Below are positions 37,343 to 48,911 of a stretch of 64,000 bases of DNA, in pieces. The notes under the pieces were generated by a model, which saw only the letters and a list, made by a program, of their open reading frames with translations, had not been told where the DNA came from and searched no databases. This DNA comes from Cellulomonas carbonis (GTDB lineage Bacteria; Actinomycetota; Actinomycetes; Actinomycetales; Cellulomonadaceae). Both the position numbers and the translations under genes were made by a program. The first letter of the stretch is position 1, and every line of letters starts with the position of its first letter. The stretch covers positions 620,001-684,000 of the forward strand of contig NZ_BMEB01000001.1 of assembly GCF_014636275.1 (NCBI RefSeq), read 5' to 3'.

Positions 37343-38312
37343 AGACGACGATGGCGGGCGCGCTCAACGCGGCTCTGCGCGACGAGATGGAGGCCGACCC
37401 CACGGTCCTCGTCCTGGGCGAGGACGTCGGGCCCCTGGGTGGCGTCTTCCGCGTCACGGACGGCCTGACGGCCCGGTTCGGCGAGGACCGGTGCTTCGAC
37501 ACCCCCCTCGCCGAGTCCGGGATCATGGGCCTGGCGATCGGCATGGCGATGAACGGGATGCGCCCCGTGGTCGAGATGCAGTTCGACGCCTTCGCGTACG
37601 CGGCCTTCGAGCAGGTCGTCAGCCACCTCGCCAAGATGGGCAACCGCACGCGGGGGCGCGTACGCCTCCCCGTCGTCGTCCGGGTGCCGTACGGCGGTGG
37701 CATCGGCGGCGTGGAGCACCACTGCGACTCCTCCGAGGCGTACTACGCCCACACCCCCGGCCTCACCGTCGTCGCGCCCGCGACGAACGAGGACGCGTAC
37801 GGCCTGCTCCGGCAGGCCATCCGGTACCCCGACCCCGTCGTCTTCCTCGAGCCGAAACGCCAGTACTTCACCAAGGAGGAGGTCGACGTCGCGGCCGAGG
37901 TGCCGCCGATCGGGCGTGCCGTCGTCCGCCGCGAGGGCACCGACGTGACGCTGATCGCCTACGGCCCCGCGGTGCAGGTCGCGCTCGCTGCGGCCGAGCA
38001 GGGGGCCGCCGAGGGCCGCAGCATCGGCGTGGTCGACCTCCGATCGATCGTCCCGTTCGACGACGCGACGGTCTGCGCGGCGGTGCGGGCCACGGGTCGC
38101 GCGGTCGTCGTCGCAGAGGCGTCGGGCTTCGCGTCGGTCGCCTCGGAGGTCGCCGCGCGCGTGACCGAGCAGTGCTTCCACCACCTCGCCGCACCCGTGC
38201 GCCGCGTCACGGGCTTCGACATCCCCTACCCGCCCCCGCGCCTCGAGCGCCACCACCTGCCGTCGGTGGACCGGGTCCTGGACACGGTCGACGAGCTGCA
38301 GTGGGGGCTGTC

Positions 38313-38316
<4 letters not shown>
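37339..38316 (+). CDS. 2-oxoacid dehydrogenase E1 component, beta subunit
   Basis: 325 residues. The pyrimidine-binding domain (VLVLGEDVGPLGGVFRVTDGL, TPLAESGIMGLAIGMAMNG, catalytic Glu region) and transketolase C-terminal domain. The phenylalanine- and tyrosine-rich segment MQFDAFAYAAFEQVVSHLAKM is typical. It pairs with the alpha subunit as an alpha2-beta2 heterotetramer. GTG start overlaps the previous TGA. Confidence 0.93.
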
Positions 38317-39802
<1,486 letters not shown>

Positions 39803-39806
<4 letters not shown>

Positions 39807-41326
39807 GCCGGCTCGCGGCTCCCGCCGCCGTGGCGGTCGTGGGGGCCGGGACCATGGGAGCCGGGATCGCCCAGGTCGCCGCGCTCGCGGGACATCCCGT
39901 GCTCCTGCACGACACCGCGGCGGGTCGCGCGGACGAGGCGGTCACCGCGATCGGCGCCGCGCTCGACCGGCTCGCGGACCGCGGCCGACTCGACCCGGCC
40001 GCGGCGCGCGCCGCGCGGGCGCGGGTGACGACGGCGCCGTCGCTCGCGGACCTGCACGCGGCGGCCCTCGTGGTCGAGGCCGTCGCCGAGCAGCTCGACG
40101 TCAAGCGGCACCTGCTGGGCGGGCTCGAGGACGTCGTCGCGGAGGACGCGGTCCTCGGGACCAACACGTCGTCCCTGTCGGTCACGGACGTCGCCGCGGG
40201 GCTGCGGTACCCGGGGCGGTGCGTGGGGACGCACTTCTTCAACCCCGCCCCCGTGATGCGGCTCGTGGAGGTGGTCCGCGGGGCACGGACCGATCCCGCG
40301 GTGGTCGCCGAGGTGTCCGAGCTCATGGCCGCCTGGGGGAAGACCCCCGTGCCGGTCCGCTCGGCACCGGGCTTCGTGGTCAACCGCGTCGCACGACCGT
40401 TCTACGGCGAGGGGATGCGCCTGCTCGCCTCGGGCGTGGCGCCGTCGACGGTCGACGCCGTGCTGCGCGAGGCGGGCGGGTTCCCGATGGGTCCCCTCGA
40501 GCTCGCCGACCTCATCGGGCACGACGTCAACCTCGCGACGACGCGGTCGGTCTGGGAGCAGACCGGACGCGACCCGAGGTTCACGCCGTCGACCGCGCAG
40601 GTGTCGCTCGTGGCGTGCGGCCGGCTGGGTCGCAAGAGCGGACGGGGCTTCTACCGGTACCCCGAGGGTCCGCCCCCGCCCGACCCGACGCCCGCGGCGA
40701 GCGCGCCGGCACGCGTCCGGGTGCGCGGCGACTGGGGGCCGTGGGCACCCCTGTGGGAGCGGGTGCGCCGGGCGGGCGTCGAGGTCGTGGTCGACGACCC
40801 GACGGGCGAACCCGTGGCGCGCGTGGGCGACGGCGACCTGGTGCCGACCGACGGTCGCACCGCGGCGGAGCACGAGGCCCGCTCCGGCCGGCCGACGGCC
40901 GTGCTCGACCTCGTGGCCGACGCGGCGACGGCGCGGCGCTGGGCCGTCGGGGTGCCCGAGGCCGGCCGGACGGCGCTGCGCGACAGCGTCGTCGGGCTCC
41001 TCGCGGCCACGGGCGCCGAGGTCAGCGTCCTGCCGGACGTCCCCGGGCTGCTCGTCGCGCGCACCGTCGCGCTCCTCGTGGACGAGGCGTGCGACGTCGT
41101 CGCGCACGACGTCGCGACGCCCGAGGACGTCGACACGGCGATGCGGCTCGGCGCGGGGTACCCCTTCGGCCCCCTCGAGTGGGGCGATCGGATCGGACCG
41201 GGGCGCGTCGCGGCGCTCCTCGACGCGCTGTCCCCCGGCAGCCCGCGCCACCGCGTGTGCCGCGCGCTCCGGGACGCCGTCGCGGCGGGGGCGTCCCTGC
41301 ACGGACGACGGGAGGCGGTCGCGTGA
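39803..41326 (+). CDS. paaH: 3-hydroxyacyl-CoA dehydrogenase PaaH
   Basis: 507 residues, the two-domain PaaH size. Rossmann motif [20 protein letters not shown], catalytic His in [17 protein letters not shown], then two copies of the C-terminal 3HCDH domain (second: [13 protein letters not shown]). It oxidises 3-hydroxyadipyl-CoA in phenylacetate catabolism. The GTG overlaps the E2 stop, so the dehydrogenase complex and paaH are translationally coupled, an unusual operon. Confidence 0.93.
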
Positions 41327-41928
41327 GCGGGGCGACGAGCACAGGCACGAGCACGAGCACGAGCACAGGCACGAGCACGGGCACGGGGACCGGCACCGGG
41401 ATGGGCACGGACGCAGGCGCGGGCACGGACGCGGGTCCCCCGGACGCGCACGCGCTCGCCCGCCGCTGCGCGGAGGCGATGTGGGCGGCGGACCCCGCGA
41501 GCAGGCGGCTCGGCATGCGCCTCGCCGACGTCGGCCCCGGGACGGCCCGCGTGACGATGCGCGTCACGGGCGACATGCTCAACGGGCACGGCACGTGCCA
41601 CGGCGGCTACCTCGCGGCCCTCGCGGACAGCGCGTTCGCCTTCGCGTGCAACACCGAGGACGAGGTCACGGTCGCGGCGGGCTTCGACATCGTGTTCGTC
41701 GAGCCCGCCGTGCTGGACGACGACCTGACGGCCGACGCCGCGAGGCGCGTGCGCCGCGGTCGCAGCGGCGTGTACGACGTCACCGTGACGCGTGCCGACG
41801 GGACCGTGATCGCCGAGTACCGCGGTCGGAGCCGCTCGTTGGGTCGCCCGCTCCTGACGGCGGGCTCGACGAGCCCGCCGGCGGCGACGTCGCCCACCAC
41901 CCCGGCGACGGACGGGGGGCGGGCGTGA
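41323..41928 (+). CDS. paaI: Hydroxyphenylacetyl-CoA thioesterase PaaI
   Basis: 201 residues. Hotdog thioesterase: [23 protein letters not shown] holds the catalytic Asp and [13 protein letters not shown] the acyl-binding strand. It rescues stalled CoA esters. Residues 5-28 are a low-complexity Ser/Thr/Gly run encoded by a hexamer repeat, not found in normal PaaI. The GTG overlap with paaH argues that the extension is translated, though an internal ATG (41401 or 41479) could be the real start. Confidence 0.88.
   Translation: MSGATSTGTSTSTSTGTSTGTGTGTGMGTDAGAGTDAGPPDAHALARRCAEAMWAADPASRRLGMRLADVGPGTARVTMRVTGDMLNGHGTCHGGYLAALADSAFAFACNTEDEVTVAAGFDIVFVEPAVLDDDLTADAARRVRRGRSGVYDVTVTRADGTVIAEYRGRSRSLGRPLLTAGSTSPPAATSPTTPATDGGRA
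41337..41408 (+). repeat. Hexanucleotide repeat in the 5' end of paaI
   Basis: About 12 units of a 6-base motif, mainly GAGCAC, AGGCAC and GGGCAC, in frame, coding alternating Ser/Gly and Thr. Units with differing third positions indicate age and slippage. Confidence 0.75.
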
Positions 41929-43130
41929 CCGAGGCCTTCCTCGTCGACGGCGTGCGCACGCCGATCGGCCGGTACGGGGGCGCACTGGCGCCGGTCCGTC
42001 CCGACGACCTCGCCGCCCACGTCGTCCGCACGCTCGTGGATCGTCACGCGTCGGTCGACTGGGACGCGGTCGACGACGTCGTGCTGGGCTGCGCGAACCA
42101 GGCCGGCGAGGACAACCGGAACGTCGCGCGCATGGCCGCGCTCCTCGCGGGCCTGCCCGTCGGCGTCCCGGGTGCGACCGTGAACCGGCTGTGCGCGTCG
42201 GGCCTGGACGCGGTCGGCACCGCGGCGCGCGCGATCCGCGCCGGCGACGCCGACCTCGTGGTCGCCGGGGGCGTCGAGAGCATGAGCCGCGCCCCGTTCG
42301 TCGTGCCCAAGGCCGCCACCGCGTGGTCGCGCGAGGCGGAGATGACCGACACGACGATCGGGTGGCGCCTGGTCAACCCGCGCATGCGCGAGCTGTACGG
42401 GACCGACTCGATGCCCGAGACGGCCGAGCACGTGGCGCGCGAGCGCGGGATCACACGAGCGGACCAGGACGCGTTCGCGCTGCGCTCGCAGCAGCGCGTC
42501 GCGGCCGCGCGCGACAGCGGCCGGCTCGCGCGCGAGGTCGTCGCCGTCCGGGCGCCGGGTCGTCACGGCGACGCTGTCGTCGACGTCGACGAGCACCCGA
42601 GACGGACCTCGCTCGAGGCCCTCGCGGCACTCCGGCCGCTGCTGCCGGGCGGGACCGTCACCGCCGGCAACGCGTCGGGCGTCAACGACGGCGCGTGCGC
42701 GGTGCTCGTCGCCTCCGGCCGCGCGGTCGAGCGCTTCGGGCTGACGCCGCTCGCGCGCGTGACGGCCATGACGAGCGTCGGCGTGCCGCCCAGGACGATG
42801 GGCATCGGGCCCGTCCCCGCGACGCGGCGGCTCCTGGAGCGCGCGGCGATCACCCTGGCCGACGTCGACCTGGTCGAGCTCAACGAGGCGTTCGCGGCGC
42901 AGGCGCTCGCGGTGCTGCGCGAGCTCGGGCTGCCCGACGACGCCGAGCACGTCAACCCGAACGGCGGCGCGATCGCGCTGGGGCACCCGCTCGGGATGAG
43001 CGGGGCGCGGCTCGCCCTCACGGCCGCCGTCGAGCTCGCGGACCGGCGCTCCTCGGGGGCGCGGCGCGCGGTCGCGACGATGTGCGTGGGGGTGGGCCAG
43101 GGCGTCGCGCTCCTGCTCGAGGCCGTGTGA
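41925..43130 (+). CDS. paaJ: Acetyl-CoA acyltransferase PaaJ (3-oxoadipyl-CoA thiolase)
   Basis: 401 residues. Nucleophile Cys in [12 protein letters not shown], His in [13 protein letters not shown], and second Cys in [25 protein letters not shown] and [18 protein letters not shown] are typical of the PaaJ/PcaF group, which cleaves 3-oxoadipyl-CoA and the dehydrosuberyl intermediate to acetyl-CoA plus succinyl-CoA or shorter acyl-CoA. Last gene of the coupled operon. Confidence 0.94.
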   Translation: MTEAFLVDGVRTPIGRYGGALAPVRPDDLAAHVVRTLVDRHASVDWDAVDDVVLGCANQAGEDNRNVARMAALLAGLPVGVPGATVNRLCASGLDAVGTAARAIRAGDADLVVAGGVESMSRAPFVVPKAATAWSREAEMTDTTIGWRLVNPRMRELYGTDSMPETAEHVARERGITRADQDAFALRSQQRVAAARDSGRLAREVVAVRAPGRHGDAVVDVDEHPRRTSLEALAALRPLLPGGTVTAGNASGVNDGACAVLVASGRAVERFGLTPLARVTAMTSVGVPPRTMGIGPVPATRRLLERAAITLADVDLVELNEAFAAQALAVLRELGLPDDAEHVNPNGGAIALGHPLGMSGARLALTAAVELADRRSSGARRAVATMCVGVGQGVALLLEAV

Positions 43131-43148
43131 CGGCACGGCCGGGGCCGT

Positions 43149-43187
43149 GACGGCGCGCGTGGCCCGGGCAGGACCACGCGCGCCGTC
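43149..43187. terminator. 14-bp hairpin between convergent genes
   Basis: GACGGCGCGCGTGG pairs perfectly with CCACGCGCGCCGTC around an 11-base loop, between the paaJ stop and the stop of the secreted protein gene. No T-tract. Confidence 0.7.
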
Positions 43188-43206
43188 GGCTACGCGCCTC
43201 GTGTCG

Positions 43207-43515
43207 TCAGCGGCACCAGGCGAACAGCTCGGGCGAGCTCGTGTGCAGCTTCACGACCTGGCCCAGCGAGAGGAAGCTGCCCTCGGGCAGGTCGGCGAAG
43301 ATCGGGCCCGCCACGGGGTCGGCGAGCGTCGAGTAGTCGATCTGCTGCTGCGCCGCGGCCTGCAGGAGGCCGAGGTCCTTGAGCGTCCCGATCCCGGCCT
43401 GGACGCACGCGCCCTTGGCGCCGGCGTCGGCGGGCGGAGCGGCGGCGGCGGGGGCCGCGAGCAGCCCGGCACCGAGGGCGGCGGCAGCGGTCGCGATGGC
43501 GATCTTCCTGAGCAT
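43207..43515 (-). CDS. Small secreted protein of unknown function
   Basis: 102 residues. A signal peptide (cleavage near APAAAAPPADAG) and a mature part of about 70 residues with two cysteines (GACVQAG and AWCR at the end), likely disulfide-bonded. No family recognised. ATG 43515 has GGAGG 5 bases upstream, so the start is sound. It is inserted among the paa genes but shares no visible link with them. Confidence 0.7.
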   Translation of the reverse strand: MLRKIAIATAAAALGAGLLAAPAAAAPPADAGAKGACVQAGIGTLKDLGLLQAAAQQQIDYSTLADPVAGPIFADLPEGSFLSLGQVVKLHTSSPELFAWCR

Positions 43516-43568
43516 GGGGGCCTCCAGGTGTGGTCCGGAGGACCGGGTCGTCCCGGCCCTCACCTCCA

Positions 43569-44252
43569 CTACGGCCCGGAGCGGCTCGGCGGATGCACGT
43601 TCTCGTGACGGACGTCACTCTCGCCGCGGTCGGCGCGCAGGCCGTCGAGCGCGAGCTCGACGACCGCGTGGACCACCTGGGCGCCGGACGCCGCGTCGCG
43701 CGTCGCACCCGGCCGGTACCACTCGGCCACGGAGTTGACCATGCCGAACAGGAGCCGGGTGACCAGGCGCGGGTCGAGGTCGGCACGGATCCGGCCGTCG
43801 TCCATGGCCTCGCGGACCACCAGCGCGAGGCGCGTGTCGAAGGAGCGGCGGCGCACCACGGCCTCGCGCTCGACCTCGGTGTTGCCGCGCAGGCGCAGCA
43901 GGAGCGTCACGTAGGGCAGCTCGGCCAGCAGCACCTCGGTCGTGCGCCGCAGCACGCGCTCGAGGCGCACGACCGCGTCGTCGTCGGACGCCTCCTCGTC
44001 GAAGACGCCCTCGAGCGCGTCGAGCGCACGGTTCACCGCGAGGCGCAGCAGCTGCTCCTTGCCGCTCACGTGGTGGTAGAACGCCGACTTCGTCAGGCCG
44101 CTGGCCCGCGCGAGGTCGGCCATGCTCGCGGCGTCGTACCCGCGCTCGAGGAAGACCTGCGCGACGACGGCGAGCAGGTCGTCCGGCGTGTACCGGGCCG
44201 GACGGCCGCGCCGCGCCGCGGGCGGGCCGGACCCGCGCTCCGTCATTGACAC
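43569..44252 (-). CDS. TetR-family regulator (PaaR-like)
   Basis: 227 residues. The N-terminal helix-turn-helix is [27 protein letters not shown], followed by a helical ligand domain ([20 protein letters not shown]). It is divergent from paaA and probably represses the paa genes until phenylacetyl-CoA binds, by analogy with PaaR. I chose GTG 44252 because CAGACT (44259-44264) ends exactly 6 bases before it; ATG 44246 is the alternative. Confidence 0.88.
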   Translation of the reverse strand: MSMTERGSGPPAARRGRPARYTPDDLLAVVAQVFLERGYDAASMADLARASGLTKSAFYHHVSGKEQLLRLAVNRALDALEGVFDEEASDDDAVVRLERVLRRTTEVLLAELPYVTLLLRLRGNTEVEREAVVRRRSFDTRLALVVREAMDDGRIRADLDPRLVTRLLFGMVNSVAEWYRPGATRDAASGAQVVHAVVELALDGLRADRGESDVRHENVHPPSRSGP

Positions 44253-44258
44253 GTCATC

Positions 44259-44264
44259 AGTCTG
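44259..44264 (-). promoter_or_regulatory. -10 element of the TetR gene
   Basis: CAGACT on the minus strand, 6 bases before GTG 44252. Confidence 0.4.
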
Positions 44265-44277
44265 CCCTAACATCGTT

Positions 44278-44291
44278 AACGAACGTTCGTT
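44278..44291. promoter_or_regulatory. Palindromic operator in the TetR-paaA intergenic region
   Basis: AACGAACGTTCGTT is a perfect 14-bp palindrome between the divergent promoters, the size and place expected for a TetR dimer. It lies just upstream of the TetR -10 and 44 bases from the paaA start, so one bound dimer could control both directions. Confidence 0.75.
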
Positions 44292-44335
44292 CGGCAATTC
44301 CGGTCGGCAGTGCCGCCGCCGGGGACGGAGGTCCC

Positions 44336-45337
44336 GTGCACGACGACGCCCTGAGCGAGACCCGGAGCGAGAGCCGGAGCGCACCCACCGCCGAGGCGGA
44401 GCTCGAGCGACGCTTCGAGGCGATGATCGCCGACGAGGTCCGCATCGAGCCGCGCGACTGGATGCCCGAGGGCTACCGACGGACCCTCGTCCGGCAGATC
44501 GCGCAGCACGCACACTCCGAGATCATCGGCATGCAGCCCGAGGGCAACTGGATCACGCGCGCGCCGAGCCTGCGCCGCAAGGCCATCCTCATCGCGAAGG
44601 TCCAGGACGAGGCGGGCCACGGGCTCTACCTCTACTCGGCGGCGGAGACGCTGGGCATCGACCGCGAGGACCTGCTCGACCTGCTCCACACGGGACGGCA
44701 GAAGTACTCGTCGATCTTCAACTACCCCACGCTCACGTGGGCGGACATGGGTGCGATCGGCTGGCTCGTCGACGGCGCCGCGATCATGAACCAGGTCCCG
44801 CTCTGCCGGTGCTCGTACGGGCCCTACGGGCGCGCGATGGTGCGGATCTGCAAGGAGGAGTCCTTCCACCAGCGGCAGGGCTTCGAGATCCTCCACACGC
44901 TCTCGCACGGCACACCCGCCCAGAAGGCGATGGCCCAGGACGCCGTGAACCGGTTCTGGTGGCCCTCGCTCATGATGTTCGGCCCCCCGGACGCGGCCTC
45001 GACCCACTCGGCGCAGTCCGCCGCGTGGGGCATCAAGCGGTTCGGCAACGACGAGCTGCGGCAGCGCTTCGTCGACATGACCGTGCCGCAGGCCCAGGCG
45101 CTCGGCCTCACGCTGCCCGACCCGGACCTGCGCTGGGACGAGAGGTCCGGGCACTGGCGCTTCGGGGCGGTCGACTGGGACGAGCTGGACCGGGTCATCC
45201 GGGGCGACGGGCCGTGCAACGCGCAGCGCGTCGAGCGGCGCCGCACGGCGCACGAGGACGGCGCCTGGGTGCGCGACTCCGCCGAGGCGTACGCCGCCAA
45301 GCACGCCGACACGACGCGCGCGACGGCCGCCGCATGA
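44336..45337 (+). CDS. paaA: 1,2-phenylacetyl-CoA epoxidase subunit PaaA
   Basis: 333 residues. The catalytic di-iron oxygenase subunit: carboxylate-His motifs [15 protein letters not shown] and [12 protein letters not shown] hold iron ligands. [15 protein letters not shown] and [21 protein letters not shown] are standard. It epoxidises phenylacetyl-CoA with O2. GTG 44336 is chosen with GGAGG 4 bases upstream. Start of a six-gene coupled operon. Confidence 0.96.
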   Translation: MHDDALSETRSESRSAPTAEAELERRFEAMIADEVRIEPRDWMPEGYRRTLVRQIAQHAHSEIIGMQPEGNWITRAPSLRRKAILIAKVQDEAGHGLYLYSAAETLGIDREDLLDLLHTGRQKYSSIFNYPTLTWADMGAIGWLVDGAAIMNQVPLCRCSYGPYGRAMVRICKEESFHQRQGFEILHTLSHGTPAQKAMAQDAVNRFWWPSLMMFGPPDAASTHSAQSAAWGIKRFGNDELRQRFVDMTVPQAQALGLTLPDPDLRWDERSGHWRFGAVDWDELDRVIRGDGPCNAQRVERRRTAHEDGAWVRDSAEAYAAKHADTTRATAAA

Positions 45338-45684
45338 GCGCGACGACGCCCCGCGCGCCCGGGGTGCCCGAGGTGTCGCGCGCGACCGGGACGCCCCGCA
45401 CCCCGCACGGCTGGCCGCTGTGGGAGGTCTTCGTCCGGTCACGCAGGGGGCTGTCGCACCAGCACGTGGGCAGCCTGCACGCGCCCGATGGCGCGATGGC
45501 CCTGCGGAACGCACGCGACGTCTACACGCGCCGCGGCGAGGGCGTGTCGCTGTGGGTCGTGCCGTCGTCCCAGGTCCTCGCGACGACGCCCGACGAGCAG
45601 GACCCGTTCTTCGACCCCGCGATGGACAAGGCCTACCGCCACCCGACGTTCTACGAGGTCCCCGAGGGGGTCGAGCACCTGTGA
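45334..45684 (+). CDS. paaB: Phenylacetyl-CoA epoxidase subunit PaaB
   Basis: 116 residues. [26 protein letters not shown] and [21 protein letters not shown] match PaaB, the small structural subunit that links PaaAC units. ATGA overlap with paaA. Confidence 0.95.
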   Translation: MSATTPRAPGVPEVSRATGTPRTPHGWPLWEVFVRSRRGLSHQHVGSLHAPDGAMALRNARDVYTRRGEGVSLWVVPSSQVLATTPDEQDPFFDPAMDKAYRHPTFYEVPEGVEHL

Positions 45685-46475
45685 GCACACCCGCGGCGGC
45701 TGCCGGGCCCGCTCCCGGCGGGACCTCGACGACGGAACCCCTCGTCGCCTACCTCCTCGGCCTGGGCGACGACGCGCTCGTGCTCGCGCAGCGGCTGGGC
45801 GAGTGGATCACCCGTGCCCCGCAGATCGAGGAGGACGTCGCGCTCGCGAACATCGCGCTCGACCTGCTCGGGCAGGCGCGGGTTCTCCTGACACGTGCGG
45901 GCGAGCTCGAGGGCGCCGGGCGCGACGAGGACGCGCTCGCATTCGGCCGCGACGAGCGCGACTTCCGCAACGTGTGCCTCGTCGAGATCCCGAACGGCGA
46001 CTTCGCCGTGACGACGGCACGCCAGCTCGTCTTCTCCGCGTACCAGTGCGAGCTGTGGTCGGCCCTGCGCGACAGCGCGGACCCGGTGCTGTCGGGCCTC
46101 GCCGGGAAGGCCGTCAAGGAGGCCGCGTACCACCGCGACCACGCGACGCACTGGGTGCTGCGCCTCGGCGACGGCACGGACGAGGGGCACCGCCGGATGC
46201 AGGCGGGCCTGGACCGCGTGTGGCCGTACGTCGACGAGCTGTTCGCGGCCGACGACGTCGCGGCGCACCTCGCCGGCGTGGCGGTGGACCCGCCGTCGTT
46301 GCGCGCCCCGTGGTCGGCGTACGTGGAGGACGTCGTGGCGCGCGCGACGCTGACGGTGCCGAGCCCGACGTGGCACGCGCGCGGCGGACGTCGCGGCCTG
46401 CACACCGAGCACCTCGGTCACCTGCTGCCCGAGATGCAGCACCTGCACCGCGCGCACCCCGGGGCGCGCTGGTGA
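45681..46475 (+). CDS. paaC: Phenylacetyl-CoA epoxidase subunit PaaC
   Basis: 264 residues. A structural, ferritin-like subunit that stabilises PaaA: LGDDALVLAQRLGEWITRAP, IALDLLGQARVLL, then KEAAYHRDHATHWVLRLGDG and HTEHLGHLLPEMQ. The GTG overlaps the paaB stop. It lacks full iron-site conservation, as in the family. Confidence 0.95.
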   Translation: MSTPAAAAGPAPGGTSTTEPLVAYLLGLGDDALVLAQRLGEWITRAPQIEEDVALANIALDLLGQARVLLTRAGELEGAGRDEDALAFGRDERDFRNVCLVEIPNGDFAVTTARQLVFSAYQCELWSALRDSADPVLSGLAGKAVKEAAYHRDHATHWVLRLGDGTDEGHRRMQAGLDRVWPYVDELFAADDVAAHLAGVAVDPPSLRAPWSAYVEDVVARATLTVPSPTWHARGGRRGLHTEHLGHLLPEMQHLHRAHPGARW

Positions 46476-46987
46476 CCGCGACGCGTGCCGTGCCTGACGT
46501 CGCGCGCCTGCGCGCCGTGGCCGGCTCGGTCCCCGACCCGGAGATCCCGGTCGTGACGCTCGACGACCTCGGGATCGTGCGGGGCGTCACGGTGTCCGAC
46601 GACGGCGCCGTCGAGGTGGTGCTGACGCCGACGTACACGGGGTGCCCCGCGACCGAGGTCATCGCGGCCGACGTCGAGCGCGCCCTCGCCGGCGCCGGCG
46701 CCGGACGCGTCGTCGTCCGCACGGTGCTCGCGCCCGCGTGGACGACCGACTGGATCACCGAGTCGGGGCGCGCGAAGCTCCGCGCGTTCGGGATCGCCCC
46801 GCCCGACGGGACCCGGGCCGTCGGCGGGCCCGTCACCGCCGTGCCGCTCGCCCTGACCGCGCGCTGCCCGCGGTGCGGGTCGCTGCGCACGCGCGAGATC
46901 AGCCGCTTCGGGTCCACACCGTGCAAGGCGCTGTGGTCGTGCCGCGACTGCGGCGAGCCGTTCGACTCCTTCAAGGTGCTCCGATGA
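46472..46987 (+). CDS. paaD: Phenylacetyl-CoA epoxidase maturation protein PaaD
   Basis: 171 residues. A MIP18/DUF59 domain (VPDPEIPVVTLDDLGIVRGV, TPTYTGCPA) plus a C-terminal cysteine cluster (CPRCGS, TPCKALWSCRDCGEP). Related to Fe-S assembly factors, it likely matures the PaaE cluster or the oxygenase. 4-base overlaps at both ends. Confidence 0.95.
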   Translation: MTATRAVPDVARLRAVAGSVPDPEIPVVTLDDLGIVRGVTVSDDGAVEVVLTPTYTGCPATEVIAADVERALAGAGAGRVVVRTVLAPAWTTDWITESGRAKLRAFGIAPPDGTRAVGGPVTAVPLALTARCPRCGSLRTREISRFGSTPCKALWSCRDCGEPFDSFKVLR

Positions 46988-48084
46988 CGACCGCCCCCGA
47001 GACCACGGCCCGGCGGCACGCCGTCTTCCACCGCCTGCGGGTCGCCGCCGTCGACCGCCTGACCGACGACGCCGTCGCCGTCACGCTCGACGTCCCGGCG
47101 CACCTGCGCGACGAGTTCCGGTTCCGCGCCGGCCAGCACCTCACGGTGCGCGCGCCGGGCCTCGCGGGGGACGTGCGGCGCACGTACTCGGTGTGCGCAC
47201 CGGCCACGGGCGACGTCCTGCGGATCGGCGTGCGACGCGTCCCCGACGGCGTGTTCTCCGGGTACGCGACCGATCACCTCGCCGCCGGCGACGAGCTCGA
47301 CGTCATGACGCCGTCGGGCACGTTCTCCCCCGACCTCGACCCCACGCACGCGCGGCGGTACGTCGCGGTCGCCGCGGGCTCGGGCGTCACACCGGTGCTG
47401 TCGATCCTGGCCACCGCGCTCGCGGTCGAGCCCCTGAGCACCGCGGCGCTCGTGCTCGCCAACCGCCGACCCGGCACGATCATGTTCCTCGAGGACCTCG
47501 AGGCGCTGAAGAACACCTACCCCGACCGGTTCCAGCTGCTCCACGTGCTGCGCGAGGAGGGCCCCGACCTCGAGCTGCTGTCGGGCCGCCTCGACACCGA
47601 CCGGATGCACCGGATCCTCGACACCGTCCTGCCGGTCGACGACGTCGACGAGTGGTTCCTGTGCGGCCCGCTGGGCCTCACCGACGCGGTCCGGTCGACG
47701 CTGCTGGACCGGGGCGTCGACCCCGCGCACGTCCACCGCGAGCTGTTCCACGTCGGCGCGGCCCCCGTCCGGCGCCGGCCCGCGGCACCCGACCGCGCGG
47801 CCCCGGGGTCCACGGTGACCGCGGTCCTCGACGGCCGGTCCACGACCGTCACCGTGCCGCGCGACGGCGAGTCGGTGCTCGACGCCGTCCTGCGGGTCCG
47901 TGCCGACGCGCCGTTCGCGTGCACCAACGGCGTCTGCGGGACGTGCCGCGCGCGCGTCCTGGAGGGGGCGGTCGAGATGGACGGCAACTGGGCGCTCGAA
48001 CCCGACGAGGTCGCGCGCGGCATGGTCCTGACGTGCCAGTCGCACCCGGTGACGGACCACGTGACCGTGGACTACGACCGGTGA
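46984..48084 (+). CDS. paaE: Phenylacetyl-CoA epoxidase reductase PaaE
   Basis: 366 residues. A FAD-binding ferredoxin reductase domain (RRTYSVCAPATGD), an NAD(P) domain (AAGSGVTPVLSILATAL, EWFLCGPLGL) and a C-terminal plant-type 2Fe-2S ferredoxin (CTNGVCGTCRARV plus a later Cys in LTCQSHP). It passes electrons from NADPH to PaaAC. Confidence 0.96.
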   Translation: MTTAPETTARRHAVFHRLRVAAVDRLTDDAVAVTLDVPAHLRDEFRFRAGQHLTVRAPGLAGDVRRTYSVCAPATGDVLRIGVRRVPDGVFSGYATDHLAAGDELDVMTPSGTFSPDLDPTHARRYVAVAAGSGVTPVLSILATALAVEPLSTAALVLANRRPGTIMFLEDLEALKNTYPDRFQLLHVLREEGPDLELLSGRLDTDRMHRILDTVLPVDDVDEWFLCGPLGLTDAVRSTLLDRGVDPAHVHRELFHVGAAPVRRRPAAPDRAAPGSTVTAVLDGRSTTVTVPRDGESVLDAVLRVRADAPFACTNGVCGTCRARVLEGAVEMDGNWALEPDEVARGMVLTCQSHPVTDHVTVDYDR

Positions 48085-48911
48085 CCGCGAGGGACCGGCC
48101 CGCGCACGGCGTCGTCGTCGCGCGTCGCGGGCCCGCCCTGCTCGTCGGGCTCGACCGGCCGGTCAAGCGCAACGCGCTCGACGAGGCGACGGTCACCGCG
48201 CTGCACGCGGCGCTCGACGACGCGCGTCGCGAGCCGTGCGTGCTCGTCGTGCACTCGACGACGCCCGGGGTGTTCGCTGCGGGCGCCGACATCGCCGAGC
48301 TCCTCGAGCGTGACGCCGCGGCGGCGCTGCGCGGGATCAACTCCGGGCTCATGGACCGGGTCGAGGCGCATCCGTGGCCCTCGGTCGCCGTCGTCGACGG
48401 TCCGGCGCTCGGCGGCGGGTGCGAGCTCGCGCTCGCGTGCGACCTGCGGATCGGCTCCCCACGGGCCCGGTTCGCGCAGCCCGAGCCGAGCCTCGGCATC
48501 ATCGCCGGGGCGGGCGCGCACTGGCGGCTCCCCCAGGTCGTCGGCCTGCAGACCGCGCGCCGGATGCTCTACACGGGCGAGGTGCTCGACGCCGACGCCG
48601 CGCTCCGCGCGGGGCTCCTCGACGCGGTCCACCCCGCGGGGGCGCTGCTCGACGAGGCGGTCGCGCTCGCCGAGCGGATCGCGTCACGGTCGTGGCGGGC
48701 GCTCGAGCTCACCAAGGCCGCACTGCGCGCGCACCGGCCCGCGACGACTGCCTTCGACCAGGTCGCGCAGGCACTCCTCTTCGAGGACCCCGAGAAGCGA
48801 GAGCGCATGGGCGCGTTCCTGCGTGACCGCGAGCGTCGCCGCGCGGACGGGGTCAGCCCTCGGGACCGGGCACCTCAGGAGGGGCACCCGACGGACGCGG
48901 GTCGAGGATGA
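48081..48911 (+). CDS. paaF: Enoyl-CoA hydratase, PaaF-like
   Basis: 276 residues. Crotonase fold with both catalytic glutamates: ALGGGCELALACDLRIG and FAQPEPSLGIIAGAG. Oxyanion loop FAAGADIAEL. It likely hydrates 2,3-dehydroadipyl-CoA to the 3-hydroxy compound that PaaH oxidises. The last 59 bases overlap the convergent hotdog thioesterase gene. Confidence 0.9.
   Translation: MTARDRPAHGVVVARRGPALLVGLDRPVKRNALDEATVTALHAALDDARREPCVLVVHSTTPGVFAAGADIAELLERDAAAALRGINSGLMDRVEAHPWPSVAVVDGPALGGGCELALACDLRIGSPRARFAQPEPSLGIIAGAGAHWRLPQVVGLQTARRMLYTGEVLDADAALRAGLLDAVHPAGALLDEAVALAERIASRSWRALELTKAALRAHRPATTAFDQVAQALLFEDPEKRERMGAFLRDRERRRADGVSPRDRAPQEGHPTDAGRG

Noticed and set aside
41334..41440. CRISPR-like repeat array
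   Set aside because: Units are 6 bases with no spacers and lie in frame inside paaI.
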